This document shows, piece by piece, positions 10,283 through 20,776 of a stretch of DNA of 64,000 nt. The position numbers and the translations under genes are program-made. The stretch covers positions 1,788,001 to 1,852,000 of the forward strand of contig NZ_CP074349.1 in NCBI RefSeq assembly GCF_018343775.1, written 5' to 3'. Under the pieces are notes generated by a model. The model had not been told where the DNA came from. It ran no database searches and saw only the letters and a list, made by a program, of their open reading frames with translations. Each line of letters starts with the position of its first letter. Position 1 is the first letter of the stretch. This DNA is from Pseudomonas cichorii (GTDB lineage: Bacteria; Pseudomonadota; Gammaproteobacteria; Pseudomonadales; Pseudomonadaceae).

Positions 10283-11125
10283 ATGGAAATCGGTCTGCGC
10301 GAGTGGCTGATCGTCATCGGCATAATTGTCATTGCCGGTATTCTCTTCGACGGCTGGCGCCGTATGCGCGGCGGCAAGGGGAAACTGAAATTCAGGCTCG
10401 ACCGCAGCTTTTCCAATCTGCCGGACGACGATGAAACCACGTCCGCTGAATTGCTCGGTCCATCCCGTGTGCTGGATAACCACAAGGAGCCTCAGCTGGA
10501 CGAGCAGGACCTGCCGTCGTTGAGCGCGACCCCGCGTGAGAGCAAGCGCAGCGAAAAGAAACGCAAGGACGAGCCGCAGCAGGGTGACCTGAACCTGGAC
10601 ATGGACGGTCCGAGCCTGTTCACCGACCGCAACGACGACTTCCCGGACGACAAGCCTGCCCAGCGCATCACCGAAGACAAAGACCTGCCGCCAGTCGAAG
10701 AAGTGCTGGTCATCAGCGTGATCTGCCGTGACGAAAGCGGTTTCAAAGGGCCTGCATTGCTGCAGAACATCCTGGAAAGCGGCCTGCGTTTCGGCGAAAT
10801 GGACATCTTCCACCGTCATGAAAGCATGGCCGGCAATGGCGAAGTCCTGTTCTCCATGGCCAACGCCGTGAAGCCTGGCGTGTTCGACCTGGACGACATC
10901 GACCATTTCAGCACCCGTGCCGTCAGCTTCTTCCTGGGCTTACCGGGGCCGCGTCATCCCAAGCAGGCCTTCGACGTCATGGTGGCCGCAGCCCGCAAGC
11001 TGGCCCATGAACTCAACGGCGAACTGAAAGACGACCAGCGCAGCGTCATGACCGCTCAAACGATCGAGCATTATCGCCAGCGGATTGTCGAATTCGAGCG
11101 TCGTGCATTAACCCAGCGCCGTTGA
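10283..11125 (+). CDS. zipA: Cell division protein ZipA
   Basis: Inner-membrane anchor that tethers FtsZ to the membrane at the division site. The 280-residue product has one N-terminal membrane segment ([17 protein letters not shown], about residues 9-25), then a basic patch, a long charged linker rich in D, E, K and R, and a C-terminal FtsZ-binding domain (about residues 140-275; [18 protein letters not shown] onward). Some 250 bases separate it from smc; that gap holds no recognisable gene and may contain its promoter. Confidence 0.95.
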   Translation: MEIGLREWLIVIGIIVIAGILFDGWRRMRGGKGKLKFRLDRSFSNLPDDDETTSAELLGPSRVLDNHKEPQLDEQDLPSLSATPRESKRSEKKRKDEPQQGDLNLDMDGPSLFTDRNDDFPDDKPAQRITEDKDLPPVEEVLVISVICRDESGFKGPALLQNILESGLRFGEMDIFHRHESMAGNGEVLFSMANAVKPGVFDLDDIDHFSTRAVSFFLGLPGPRHPKQAFDVMVAAARKLAHELNGELKDDQRSVMTAQTIEHYRQRIVEFERRALTQRR

Positions 11126-11143
11126 TAAAGGATGTGCGTAACA

Positions 11144-13581
<2,438 letters not shown>

Positions 13582-13587
13582 AGATCC

Positions 13588-13616
13588 CTGTGGGAGGGGG
13601 CTTGCCCGCGACAGCC
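13588..13616. repeat. REP-like element downstream of ligA
   Basis: TGGGAGGGGGCTTGCCCGCG is a typical Pseudomonas REP palindrome core (GGGAG...CTTGCCCGCGA). It lies immediately after ligA, where such elements commonly occur. A related core recurs at about 14894 and a second REP family at 14851, 62567 and 63316. Confidence 0.7.
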
Positions 13617-13708
13617 ATTTCATTGAATGTCCCAGGCCCCCAAAAAATCACGGAACCCCTGACACCCCCCGATGATCTAGTCTGTTCACGGACCCCAGGG
13701 AAACCACC

Positions 13709-14851
13709 ATGTACCGCTTTTTCGAACAACTCAGTTCAAGGATCGCTGCCCCCTTCATCAGCGAAACAAAGCGCAACAGCAAGGTCTGGCAGTGCCGCTG
13801 CGGCCAATCGGTGTTCTTTCCCAACTCCCAGTGCCTGGCCTGCTCGGCGGCATTGGGCTATCTGCCAGAGCAGGAACGTATCGCCACAATCGAAGTCGCC
13901 GCCGAGCCCGATACCTGGCGCCTGAGCGAAGACCCCGGCGCAGCCCTCTACCGACGTTGCGCCAACCTGCACACGCCCGCGGCCTGCAACTGGCTGTTTC
14001 CGGCCCATAACACGGGTGAGTTCTGCATCGCCTGTAGCCTGAACCGCACCATCCCGGACCTCTCCGTCCCGGAAAACCCCGAGCGCTGGCGCAAGGTCGA
14101 AACCGCCAAGCGGCGCTTGGTGGCGCAACTGATTTCCCTCGGGCTGGAAGTCATCCCCAAAACCAGCGACGAAGACACCGGGCTGGCCTTTGATTTTGTC
14201 GGCATCGACCTGGAAGGCAAACCACCGACCACCGGCCACGCCAACGGCCTGATCACCCTCAATATCGAAGAAGCCGACGACGCCCACCGCGAAGCCGTGC
14301 GCGTACAGATGCACGAGCCTTATCGCACCTTGCTGGGGCATTTCCGCCATGAAGTGGGGCACTATTACTGGGACCGGCTGATTGCCGACACCTACTGGCT
14401 GCACGGCTTTCGCAACCTGTTCGGCGACGAACGCGCCAGCTATGCCGACGCGCTGGAGAACCATTACCAGAACGGCGCCCCGGAAGGCTGGCAGCAACAG
14501 TACGTCAGCGCCTACGCGACCATGCACCCGTGGGAAGACTGGGCGGAAACCTGGGCGCACTACCTGCACATGATGGATGCCGTCGACACCGCACTGGGCC
14601 TGGGCATGAGCGCCCGGGAAATGGAGCTGGACTACCAACCGTTCCCGCTGCAAGCCCTTTACGAGCCCCAACACCCCGACGGCCCGGCCTTCCTCTCATT
14701 CATCAACGCCTGGATAGAACTGGCCAGTATGCTCAACGAACTGTCACGCAGCATGGGCCAACCCGACTTCTACCCCTTCGTCCTGCCAGCACCCGCCATC
14801 GCGAAGCTGCACTTCATCCACCTCGTCATCCAAGGCTCCACCACCCCGTAG
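13709..14851 (+). CDS. Putative zinc-binding metallopeptidase with N-terminal zinc ribbon
   Basis: A 380-residue protein. The N-terminus has paired cysteines (CRCGQSVFFPNSQCLACSAAL, then CIACSLN) that fit a zinc ribbon. The second half carries HEVGHYYWDRL, an HExxH-like metalloprotease helix with HEVGH, followed by an Asp/Glu-rich DWAETWAHYLHMMD segment. This matches the Pseudomonas putative zinc-binding metallopeptidase family. No signal peptide is visible, so a cytoplasmic location is likely. Substrate unknown. Its stop codon lies inside a REP element. Confidence 0.8.
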   Translation: MYRFFEQLSSRIAAPFISETKRNSKVWQCRCGQSVFFPNSQCLACSAALGYLPEQERIATIEVAAEPDTWRLSEDPGAALYRRCANLHTPAACNWLFPAHNTGEFCIACSLNRTIPDLSVPENPERWRKVETAKRRLVAQLISLGLEVIPKTSDEDTGLAFDFVGIDLEGKPPTTGHANGLITLNIEEADDAHREAVRVQMHEPYRTLLGHFRHEVGHYYWDRLIADTYWLHGFRNLFGDERASYADALENHYQNGAPEGWQQQYVSAYATMHPWEDWAETWAHYLHMMDAVDTALGLGMSAREMELDYQPFPLQALYEPQHPDGPAFLSFINAWIELASMLNELSRSMGQPDFYPFVLPAPAIAKLHFIHLVIQGSTTP

Positions 14852-14920
14852 GAGCGAATTCATTCGCGAACAAGCACGTTCCCCATGACCCTGTAGGAGC
14901 GCGCTTGCCCGCGACGGCAT
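14851..14920. repeat. Two tandem REP elements
   Basis: GGAGCGAATTCATTCGCGAA (14851-14870) overlaps the TAG stop of the metallopeptidase gene. A second REP of the other sequence type (TAGGAGCGCGCTTGCCCGCG) begins at 14894. Both are in the same orientation, unlike the head-to-head REPINs near recR. Confidence 0.75.
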
Positions 14921-14939
14921 CAGCCAGATTCCTGACCTG

Positions 14940-15215
14940 CTAATGCCTGACCACAGCCCTGTCCAACCCAGGCCGAAACACCTGCTTCTCCACCAGATCC
15001 AGCGCATCACAGCCATCGCTCAACAGCACCAGCGCCGCATTGGCCATATACCGCACATCAGCGTCATCGGCCCCGTCCAGACATTCCAGCAGGCGACGAG
15101 CCATGCGGATACGCCGGTCAGCACTGGCAAACAGAAAATCCAGCGGAGCCTGACTGTCGATATGCATCACAGGGTTATCAGTGTTGTTGCTTTTGAGCGG
15201 GACAAAGCGGGTCAT
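14940..15215 (-). CDS. Small conserved-looking protein, unknown function
   Basis: A 91-residue product starting MTRFVPLKSNNTDNPV, with a helical middle (DFLFASADRRIRMARRLLECL and MANAALVLLSDGCDALDLVE). It resembles the small uncharacterised proteins found in many copies in Pseudomonas genomes, but I cannot name a family with certainty. Its ATG overlaps the TGA of an 18-codon upstream ORF (GCATGA), pointing to translational coupling. GGAGGTGC precedes the start as a strong ribosome site within that leader. Confidence 0.6.
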   Translation of the reverse strand: MTRFVPLKSNNTDNPVMHIDSQAPLDFLFASADRRIRMARRLLECLDGADDADVRYMANAALVLLSDGCDALDLVEKQVFRPGLDRAVVRH

Positions 15216-15268
15216 GCTGCACCTCCGCAAGGCGTGAGGGCAGGGGGATTGGGTGTGATTTTGAACAT
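15212..15268 (-). CDS. 18-residue leader ORF overlapping the next gene
   Basis: An ATG at 15268, preceded by CAGGAG, opens an 18-codon ORF, MFKITPNPPALTPCGGAA, whose TGA overlaps the ATG of the 91-residue gene. MFKITPNPP is a start I associate with small Pseudomonas proteins of the DUF6124 kind, so this could be a truncated relative or a true leader peptide. The good ribosome site and the overlap suggest it is translated. Confidence 0.5.
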   Translation of the reverse strand: MFKITPNPPALTPCGGAA

Positions 15269-15293
15269 GGTTTAACTCCTGATTTAAATGGAG

Positions 15294-15560
15294 CTACCAG
15301 AAACTCACTTCCACATGAGTGGGTGGCAGCTGTGCGCGGGTGTGGAAGACCGGTAGGAGTAACCCGGCGCACCCGAAGGTGCCCCAGCGCACAGCCGCCA
15401 TAACATAGCCATCGGACACCTTATGGCGTCCGATTACTGATACGTGCGTCTGCGCACTCCTGACACAGCGGGGCTTCCACACCCCATCGCTGATATGCAG
15501 CGACCGCGCGACTATAAGCCCCGAACCCGCTCCCTGCAACCCGCCCAGCCCTTGTGACAC
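15294..15560 (-). CDS. Uncertain small ORF upstream of the leader ORF
   Basis: An 88-codon ORF ending 25 bases before the 18-codon leader. It includes SLHISDGVWKPRC and AAVRWGTFGCAGLLLPV, a hydrophobic stretch. The DNA also holds inverted repeats, such as CGGACACC...GGCGTCCG around 15413-15434, so it could be a structured 5' untranslated RNA instead of a protein. I recall similar strings in other Pseudomonas genomes upstream of comparable small genes but cannot verify this. Confidence 0.3.
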   Translation of the reverse strand: MSQGLGGLQGAGSGLIVARSLHISDGVWKPRCVRSAQTHVSVIGRHKVSDGYVMAAVRWGTFGCAGLLLPVFHTRAQLPPTHVEVSFW

Positions 15561-15661
15561 AAGTGCTTGAGCAATCTCGAATTTTTATCCTGGATTACGG
15601 GTTGTAACTTCGCGCCAGACCGGTACAATGGCGCGGCTCGCCGACTGGCGAGTGTCGTTAT

Positions 15662-15774
15662 GGTGACCCCATCGGTCCCCCCGCAACGATTACCCGTCAA
15701 CCTGGTCAGGCCCGGAAGGGAGCAGCCATAGCGGGAACATTGTGTGCCGGGGTGTGGCTGGTGGGGTTGCCACC
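15662..15774 (+). ncRNA. ffs: 4.5S RNA (signal recognition particle RNA)
   Basis: RNA component of the signal recognition particle, which pairs with Ffh to target nascent membrane proteins. The conserved apical loop is visible as GGTCAGGCCCGGAAGGGAGC, with CCGCAAC upstream and GTGTGCCGGGGTGTGGCTGG downstream. The ends pair as GGTGACCCC with GGGGTTGCCACC, giving about 113 nt, the normal length for the bacterial 4.5S form. In other Pseudomonas it lies close to dnaX; here dnaX is 44 kb away. Confidence 0.93.
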
Positions 15775-15840
15775 TTTCTTAAGGTCCTTGGTTCTACAAG
15801 GACTTGTCATCAAAAAAACTCGAAATGTGGCAGTGTTCGT

Positions 15841-15861
15841 ATGCGCAGAAATGGTGCGCAT
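15841..15861. promoter_or_regulatory. Perfect inverted repeat upstream of the TerY-P-like triad
   Basis: ATGCGCA-gaaatgg-TGCGCAT has 7-base perfect arms with a 7-base spacer. It sits about 235 bases upstream of the vWA gene in an otherwise empty 320-base region following ffs. It could be an operator or part of the boundary of the inserted DNA. Confidence 0.35.
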
Positions 15862-16096
15862 TTGTTGCATTTATCTTGCGAAAATCCGTCCTCCAATTCC
15901 TAGCGTGATAGTCGATAGTGGCGGGGAAGAGGTGTTGATCTGATTACCCCAAAGACGCCTGCTTATGATCGCCTAAGGAATGGCGATCCTTTCTGTAGCT
16001 TGTGCCCTGCCTCTAAATGTCCCAATATGATGGCATAGTGCTGTGGTCTCGATCTGCAGCTAGTGCGAGTATGAAATTCAAGGAAGGAAAAAAGCG

Positions 16097-16930
16097 ATGC
16101 CATATACCGCTTCGATTCAACGTAGTGACCCTACAGCCTTTTTGTTTCTTGTGGATCAGTCCGGTTCTATGGGAGACACGATGGCAGGGGAGAGAACCAA
16201 GGCTCAGTTTGTTGCTGATGTCCTGAACCGGACTTTGATGAACCTTGTCACTCGCTGTACTAAATCAGAAGGTGTGCGTGATTACTTTGACATTGGCGTG
16301 CTTGGTTATGGGCATACTGGCGTCTCGAATGGTTTTTCTGGCGCATTGGGTGGCCAAATTCTTCATCCGATCTCCGCAATTGAGGCCAGCCCTCTACTGA
16401 TTGAGGATCGTAAAAAGAAAGTTCCAGATGGAACCGGTGGCTTGGTAGAGCAGATTGTTAAATTCCCAGTATGGTTTCAGCCAGTGAGTAACGGTGGTAC
16501 CCCGATGCGTGCGGCGTTAACCGGTGCTGCTGAAGCTTTGGTTGCGTGGTGCGATCAGCATCCGAATAGTTATCCACCAACTGTTTTGCACGTCACGGAT
16601 GGTGAGTCCACGGATGGTGATCCCGAAGAGCTCGCTACCATGCTTAGGCAAATAGGAACTAATGACGGGCAAGTGCTGCTTTTAAATATTCATGTTAGTG
16701 CTAATGACTCAAGCCCTGTAAAGTTCCCTGCTTCCGAAAATGGATTGCCTGACTCCTATGCTAAGCTTCTTTTTAGTATGTCGAGCAACCTTCCAGAGCA
16801 TCTAGTTAAGTTTGCACAAGAGAAGGGGTATTCTGTTAATTCAGAATCTCGTGGATTTGTGTTTAATGCGGATGCTGCCGAAATTGTTGAATTTTTCGAT
16901 ATTGGAACTCGTGCCTCGCAACTTCGGTGA
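16097..16930 (+). CDS. vWA-domain protein (TerY-like), first gene of a signalling triad
   Basis: A 277-residue, essentially single-domain von Willebrand factor A protein. A complete MIDAS metal site is visible: D20-x-S22-x-S24 in LVDQSGSMGD, the Thr in SNGGTPMRAAL and the Asp in HVTDGEST. No signal peptide, so cytoplasmic. AAGGAAAAAAGCG precedes the ATG. It overlaps the PP2C gene by 4 bases (GTGA) and is followed by a kinase-like gene, the arrangement known as the TerY-P triad. The DNA is clearly more AT-rich than ligA or smc, suggesting transfer. Confidence 0.87.
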   Translation: MPYTASIQRSDPTAFLFLVDQSGSMGDTMAGERTKAQFVADVLNRTLMNLVTRCTKSEGVRDYFDIGVLGYGHTGVSNGFSGALGGQILHPISAIEASPLLIEDRKKKVPDGTGGLVEQIVKFPVWFQPVSNGGTPMRAALTGAAEALVAWCDQHPNSYPPTVLHVTDGESTDGDPEELATMLRQIGTNDGQVLLLNIHVSANDSSPVKFPASENGLPDSYAKLLFSMSSNLPEHLVKFAQEKGYSVNSESRGFVFNADAAEIVEFFDIGTRASQLR

Positions 16931-17649
16931 GTTTAATGTTTGTAGACTTCGCTGCATCTGTCGCAAAGGATAGCGATGCTGAACATCTGAATGAAGATAG
17001 CTACCTTTTTAGTCTTGATGGAAAGGTGGCTAGCCTTAGTGATGGGGCTTCTGAATCATTTGATAGTAAGTCTTGGGCTGCGATACTTTGTAGTATGTCG
17101 TGCGCTGGCTTTGGAGTTTCTCCAGAGTCCATTTATCAAGCCGTTAAAGAGTATGCCGCTATTTATGATCCTTCAATGCTGTCTTGGTCGAAGGCTATGG
17201 CTTTTGAACGAGGAAATTTTGCGACTTTGCTATCTTGTGAGTACAACAAGGAGCGTTCCGAGGTGGAGGTCGTCGCGGTTGGAGACTCTGTAATAATTAT
17301 TTGTGAGGATAATGAGGTCGTTAGGCGATTTCCACTTGATAATCCGGATCAGTTTAATGAGCGTCCAGAATTGTTGAGTACTCGAAATGAACTAAATAAG
17401 TTTTTGGGTGATCCATTGTTTAATACTAAACATGTTTTGGTTTCGCCGGTAAGCTCTCGGACTACTGTGCTCTTGATGACGGATGCAATCGGCCATTGGT
17501 GTTATAAATCTATAGCCGAGGGGCGAGAAGAGTGGCGCTTGCTACTTTCTATTTATTCAGATTTTAAGTTTAACGAACTTGTATTGGAGTCCCGGAAGGA
17601 TAAGTCAATGAAAATAGATGATACTACTTTGATTCGTTTGAGATTCTAA
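16927..17649 (+). CDS. PP2C-like protein phosphatase of the triad
   Basis: A 240-residue PP2C-type Ser/Thr phosphatase. Motifs seen are NEDSYLFS and ASLSDGASES near the N-terminus, EVVAVGDSVIII in the middle and LLMTDAIGHW toward the end; these supply the Asp residues that bind the two metals. GTG 16927 overlaps the vWA stop. ATG 16936 has a better ribosome site (GGTGAG) and may be the true start. In such triads the phosphatase is thought to reverse phosphorylation by the adjacent kinase. Confidence 0.82.
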   Translation: MSLMFVDFAASVAKDSDAEHLNEDSYLFSLDGKVASLSDGASESFDSKSWAAILCSMSCAGFGVSPESIYQAVKEYAAIYDPSMLSWSKAMAFERGNFATLLSCEYNKERSEVEVVAVGDSVIIICEDNEVVRRFPLDNPDQFNERPELLSTRNELNKFLGDPLFNTKHVLVSPVSSRTTVLLMTDAIGHWCYKSIAEGREEWRLLLSIYSDFKFNELVLESRKDKSMKIDDTTLIRLRF

Positions 17650-17658
17650 GGTGCGCAA

Positions 17659-19335
17659 ATGGGTTATCCGAGTCTCGAGCAGTATCAAGAAGCACTGCAG
17701 CATCCCAGAGTGGCGTTGCTGGACGGTGATCTGAAGAGCGGTAGTATCGCCACAAGTGGGCTTGGGCTCCCAAAGGTGATGTGCGGTGGTTTTGCTCTAA
17801 CCTACACCATCTCTGTCGGGAGTGGGAAATATGCTGTTCGGTGCTTTCATAAGCAGTCTCCTGATTTGGAGATGCGTTATAAGGCGGTAAGCTCAAAGCT
17901 GAAAGCCTTGTCCTCGAATTATTTTTTACCTTTCGAGTTTCAGCCGCAAGGGGTACAGGTTCAGGGAGCTAAGTTTCCAATAGTAAAAATGGCTTGGGCT
18001 GCCGGAGACACATTGGGAGAGTTTGTCTCGGATAACTTTCGTAATGGCTCAGTTTTGGCGACACTCCGTGAAAGTATAGTTAAGCTTGCTTCTTATTTAG
18101 AAGCGCAGTTGATTGCGCATGGAGATTTGCAACCGGGTAATCTAATGGTTAGCCAAGGTGGCAGATTGATACAGCTTATTGACTATGATGGAATGTTCGT
18201 CCCTGAAATTAAACAGTTGGGTGCCGCTGAGATTGGTCACAGGAATTTTCAACATCCTAGTCGTACAGACAAAAACTTTAATGCATCACTGGATCGTTTT
18301 TCATTCATAAGTTTAGTGGTTGCCTTGAAGGCTTTGGAAAGAAACCCCGCTTTATGGGATGAAAGTCAGTCTGACTGGGACTCTTTTGTTTTTAGAGCTT
18401 CGGATTTTTCTGATCCTGCGTCCTCCAAGATTTTCAAGAAGTTAATTTCTGATCCTTTAAATTCAAATGACGCAAAATCATTTGCTTCTATTTGTTTAAG
18501 CAGCTTCGATCAAGTACCCAGTCTTGCGGATTTCTTAGCTGGGAAAGGGATTCCACATCGACAGTTTGAGGTTAAAAGCAGGCCAGCGGAGCCTGTTTCT
18601 TATTCGTCTCAATATCCTGTATTAAGTGCGGCTGACTACAATATTTTTGTAAAAAATATCGGGAATATGGTGGAGCTCGTTGGGCAGGTTGTTGAGGTTA
18701 AACATGGTAAGACGAAAAAAGGTGGTCGATCTTACATTTTCGTAAACTTCGGCCCATGGCAGGGCAGCATTGTGAAACTAAGCATTTGGCCTGCTGCACT
18801 GGCTAAAATGAAAAGCGCTCCATCTTCTTCTTTGGTAGGAAGCTGGATTAGCGTGGTAGGGCTTGTTGAGCCAGTATATTCGAATAAGAAATATCGCTAC
18901 AACCATATCGCGATAGACATTTCCAGCCAAAATCAGATAAAGCATATTTCATCTGAAGAGGCGAAATTTAGACTCGCAGCCAAAAGCTTGAACGTTGCCG
19001 GACTTGGCAAAAATCAGGAGATAATCGAGCGTCTCCGAGTCCAGAATCCCGGCACGTCGTCTGTTATACCTCCTACCACTTCAGCCTTGCGTAGCCAGCC
19101 GTCTCACTCGGCTAATGCAGCTATCCTGCAAAAAATTCAGAATTCACAGGCCAGGCAACAGTCGCCTCAGCGTGTGCTGCCTCGAACGGTCGTTAATTCC
19201 CCCACTATGACTCAGCGACAATCAGTCCCCCAAGTCAGCTCTTCAAGTAAAAAGGCTAAGACTAAGTCTGGTGGAATTCCTGGGTGGGTTTGGATTGTTG
19301 GGCTTTTGATTTTGATCGCAATCGTTAGGCAGTAG
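17659..19335 (+). CDS. Kinase-like protein with OB-like domain and C-terminal membrane anchor
   Basis: A 558-residue protein. Residues 25-270 look like a divergent protein kinase: a glycine-containing loop near GGFALTY, catalytic loop HGDLQPGN (D156, N161) and metal site IDYDG (D175). The usual beta-3 Lys appears replaced in YAVRCFHK. Residues 325-435 (VELVGQVVEVKHGKTKKGG and GSWISVVGLVEPVYSNKKY) read as an OB-fold-like beta-barrel. A low-complexity S/Q/P linker follows, then one membrane segment (WVWIVGLLILIAIV) at the very C-terminus. Starts 9 bases after the phosphatase stop, with AAGGTG upstream. Confidence 0.75.
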   Translation: MGYPSLEQYQEALQHPRVALLDGDLKSGSIATSGLGLPKVMCGGFALTYTISVGSGKYAVRCFHKQSPDLEMRYKAVSSKLKALSSNYFLPFEFQPQGVQVQGAKFPIVKMAWAAGDTLGEFVSDNFRNGSVLATLRESIVKLASYLEAQLIAHGDLQPGNLMVSQGGRLIQLIDYDGMFVPEIKQLGAAEIGHRNFQHPSRTDKNFNASLDRFSFISLVVALKALERNPALWDESQSDWDSFVFRASDFSDPASSKIFKKLISDPLNSNDAKSFASICLSSFDQVPSLADFLAGKGIPHRQFEVKSRPAEPVSYSSQYPVLSAADYNIFVKNIGNMVELVGQVVEVKHGKTKKGGRSYIFVNFGPWQGSIVKLSIWPAALAKMKSAPSSSLVGSWISVVGLVEPVYSNKKYRYNHIAIDISSQNQIKHISSEEAKFRLAAKSLNVAGLGKNQEIIERLRVQNPGTSSVIPPTTSALRSQPSHSANAAILQKIQNSQARQQSPQRVLPRTVVNSPTMTQRQSVPQVSSSSKKAKTKSGGIPGWVWIVGLLILIAIVRQ

Positions 19336-19494
19336 CTGAATATTCCTTCTTATCTTTCATGTCTCTATGCCTGGCGATACACACCGGGCATGATTTACTC
19401 GATTATTTTTGAATAAATAAGTGAATATCACCATAAATTTTTGAATCGTTATGGCTTTTTGATATGCGGATGGTTTGATTAAGTAAGGTTTGAG

Positions 19495-19795
19495 ATATGC
19501 CGAGTTTCTTGTTGAGGGGGATTTTGGAAAAGTCAACGTTAAAATTAGTACCCTGAAAATTTTATTTGCCCTCTCCCAATAAAAAGTACCGCCGCCTTAT
19601 TATCAGCCAGTGGCACCATTTTAACCGCCGCATCATTAACAGTCATCAACGTATGCGTCGTCGCCTGGCGTGCTGTCTTCCCGTTCGGAAGCAAAATCCC
19701 TTCTGCTTCTTATTCAACAGCCGCCTTCAATCTTCCACAAACAGTTGATGCTTTCAGCCATACGCGATCTCACTATGTGGATAACCGCTCCATAG
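19495..19795 (-). pseudogene. Remnant of PAAR tail plus N-terminus of the T6SS hydrolase effector
   Basis: On the minus strand this stretch matches the junction of the intact module at 23.4-23.7 kb: the end of the PAAR gene, then the first 60 or so codons of the effector (ATTHTLMTVNDAAVKMVPLADNKAAVLFIG). The alignment is broken by in-frame stops and by loss of everything after the FIGG-equivalent. It is an old, decayed copy. The preceding 160 bases after the kinase gene show nothing recognisable. Confidence 0.75.
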
Positions 19796-19867
19796 CGCCC
19801 TCACATTTAAAGCCGCCCATTGAAGACCGATGCTGTGCTCCCGATTTCTTTCCGGAGCCAGCGCCTC

Positions 19868-20205
19868 ATGATGCGACCCGATGCCAAAGTCGAAAAAGTC
19901 TACCTTTACCCCAAACCCGTCGACTTCCGAAAATCCATTGATGGCCTCGCTGCCCTGGTCGAACTGGACATAAAAGTGGCGGTGTTCGATCCGGTGCTTT
20001 TCGTGTTTCTCAACAAACCCCGCAACCGTGTGAAGATTTTATATTGGGAACGCAATGGCTTTTGCCTTGGCTCAAACGCCTCGAGTCCGAGCGTTTCAAA
20101 ACCTCGCCGGACATCGGTGACGAAGCGATCATTCTGACTGTCCACGAACTGAACTGGCTGCTCGATGGCTTTGACCTCTGGCGCAACCGTCCTCATCAGG
20201 TTTGA
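19868..20205 (+). pseudogene. tnpB: IS66-family accessory protein TnpB, frameshifted
   Basis: Starts MMRPDAKVEKVYLYPKPVDF and continues FRKSIDGLAALVEL, the hallmark of IS66 OrfB/TnpB. The reading frame breaks after KILYWERNGFC. One missing T near 20061 would restore WLKRLESERFKTSP and the normal C-terminus ending at 20205. It is therefore a frameshifted remnant of an IS66 element. No intact ends of the element were found. Confidence 0.88.
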
Positions 20206-20243
20206 CGCCGCGATTTGTGGCCTGATTCGGTATAATCCGGGGC

Positions 20244-20325
20244 ATGAATTCTGTGCCCGAAAACCTCCCCGACGATCCTCAACTGCTCAAGCAAATGCTT
20301 GTGAAGATGCTTCACTCCTTCCCAA
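20244..20325 (+). pseudogene. 5' fragment of IS66 transposase (TnpC)
   Basis: MNSVPENLPDDPQLLKQMLV, starting 38 bases after tnpB, is the N-terminus of an IS66 TnpC transposase. Similarity stops at about 20320, where the sequence switches to a toxin C-terminal tail, so the transposase is cut off after about 25 codons. Confidence 0.75.
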
Positions 20326-20466
20326 CCGCTACGGGCAATGCAAAGTACAGCAGCGGATATTCTTGATACATGGACAGTGCCTAAGCCGCCATACCAGACA
20401 ACGGGTGGCGGTACACAATATTTTGTTCCGAATAAATCACTGATGATTCAGGTGCCTACACCATGA
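20326..20466 (+). pseudogene. C-terminal tail of a lost polymorphic toxin
   Basis: An open frame without a start reads ...STAADILDTWTVPKPP, then YQTTGGGTQYFVPNKSL, and ends MIQVPTP at a TGA that overlaps the ATG of the next gene (ATGA). This looks like the last ~45 residues of a secreted toxin whose body was replaced by IS66 DNA. The coupling to a Tsi6-like immunity gene supports a toxin. Its enzymatic class cannot be read from this fragment. Confidence 0.6.
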
Positions 20467-20714
20467 GCGAAAAATTGAATTTATTAGAAAATGGCCAGAA
20501 AAAATGCCGTGAATTGCTTTGCAAATGTCCGAGTAGTGTTGCACTCCAATCTGTTGGTAAGCAAATTGAGTATTTGATTGAGCTTGAGAAGGGAACACAT
20601 TCCGACCGTTCACGTCTTAAAGACATCACAATTGGTGTCTTGACGGCAAGAGAGATTGAGCCGTTGGATGCTGATGCAGCAGAGATTTTCTACCGAATTG
20701 CTAGTGCATCGTAA
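20463..20714 (+). CDS. Orphan Tsi6-like immunity protein
   Basis: An 83-residue helical protein. SVGKQIEYLIELEKGTHSDR followed by SRLKDITIGVLTAREIEPLD resembles, from memory, the immunity protein Tsi6 that neutralises the T6SS NADase Tse6 of P. aeruginosa. The ATG overlaps the stop of the toxin tail just upstream, the usual coupling of toxin and immunity genes. With the toxin destroyed, the gene is an orphan that could still protect against sister cells carrying the intact toxin. Confidence 0.6.
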   Translation: MSEKLNLLENGQKKCRELLCKCPSSVALQSVGKQIEYLIELEKGTHSDRSRLKDITIGVLTAREIEPLDADAAEIFYRIASAS

Positions 20715-20776
20715 CCACTGTCGGGCAGGTGGGGTTTATGGATCGCATACATCTCTTCTGCTCGTTGCGACCACCT

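Noticed and set aside
15740..15943. 67-codon ORF starting inside ffs
   Set aside because: Overlaps the 4.5S RNA and lacks a ribosome site.
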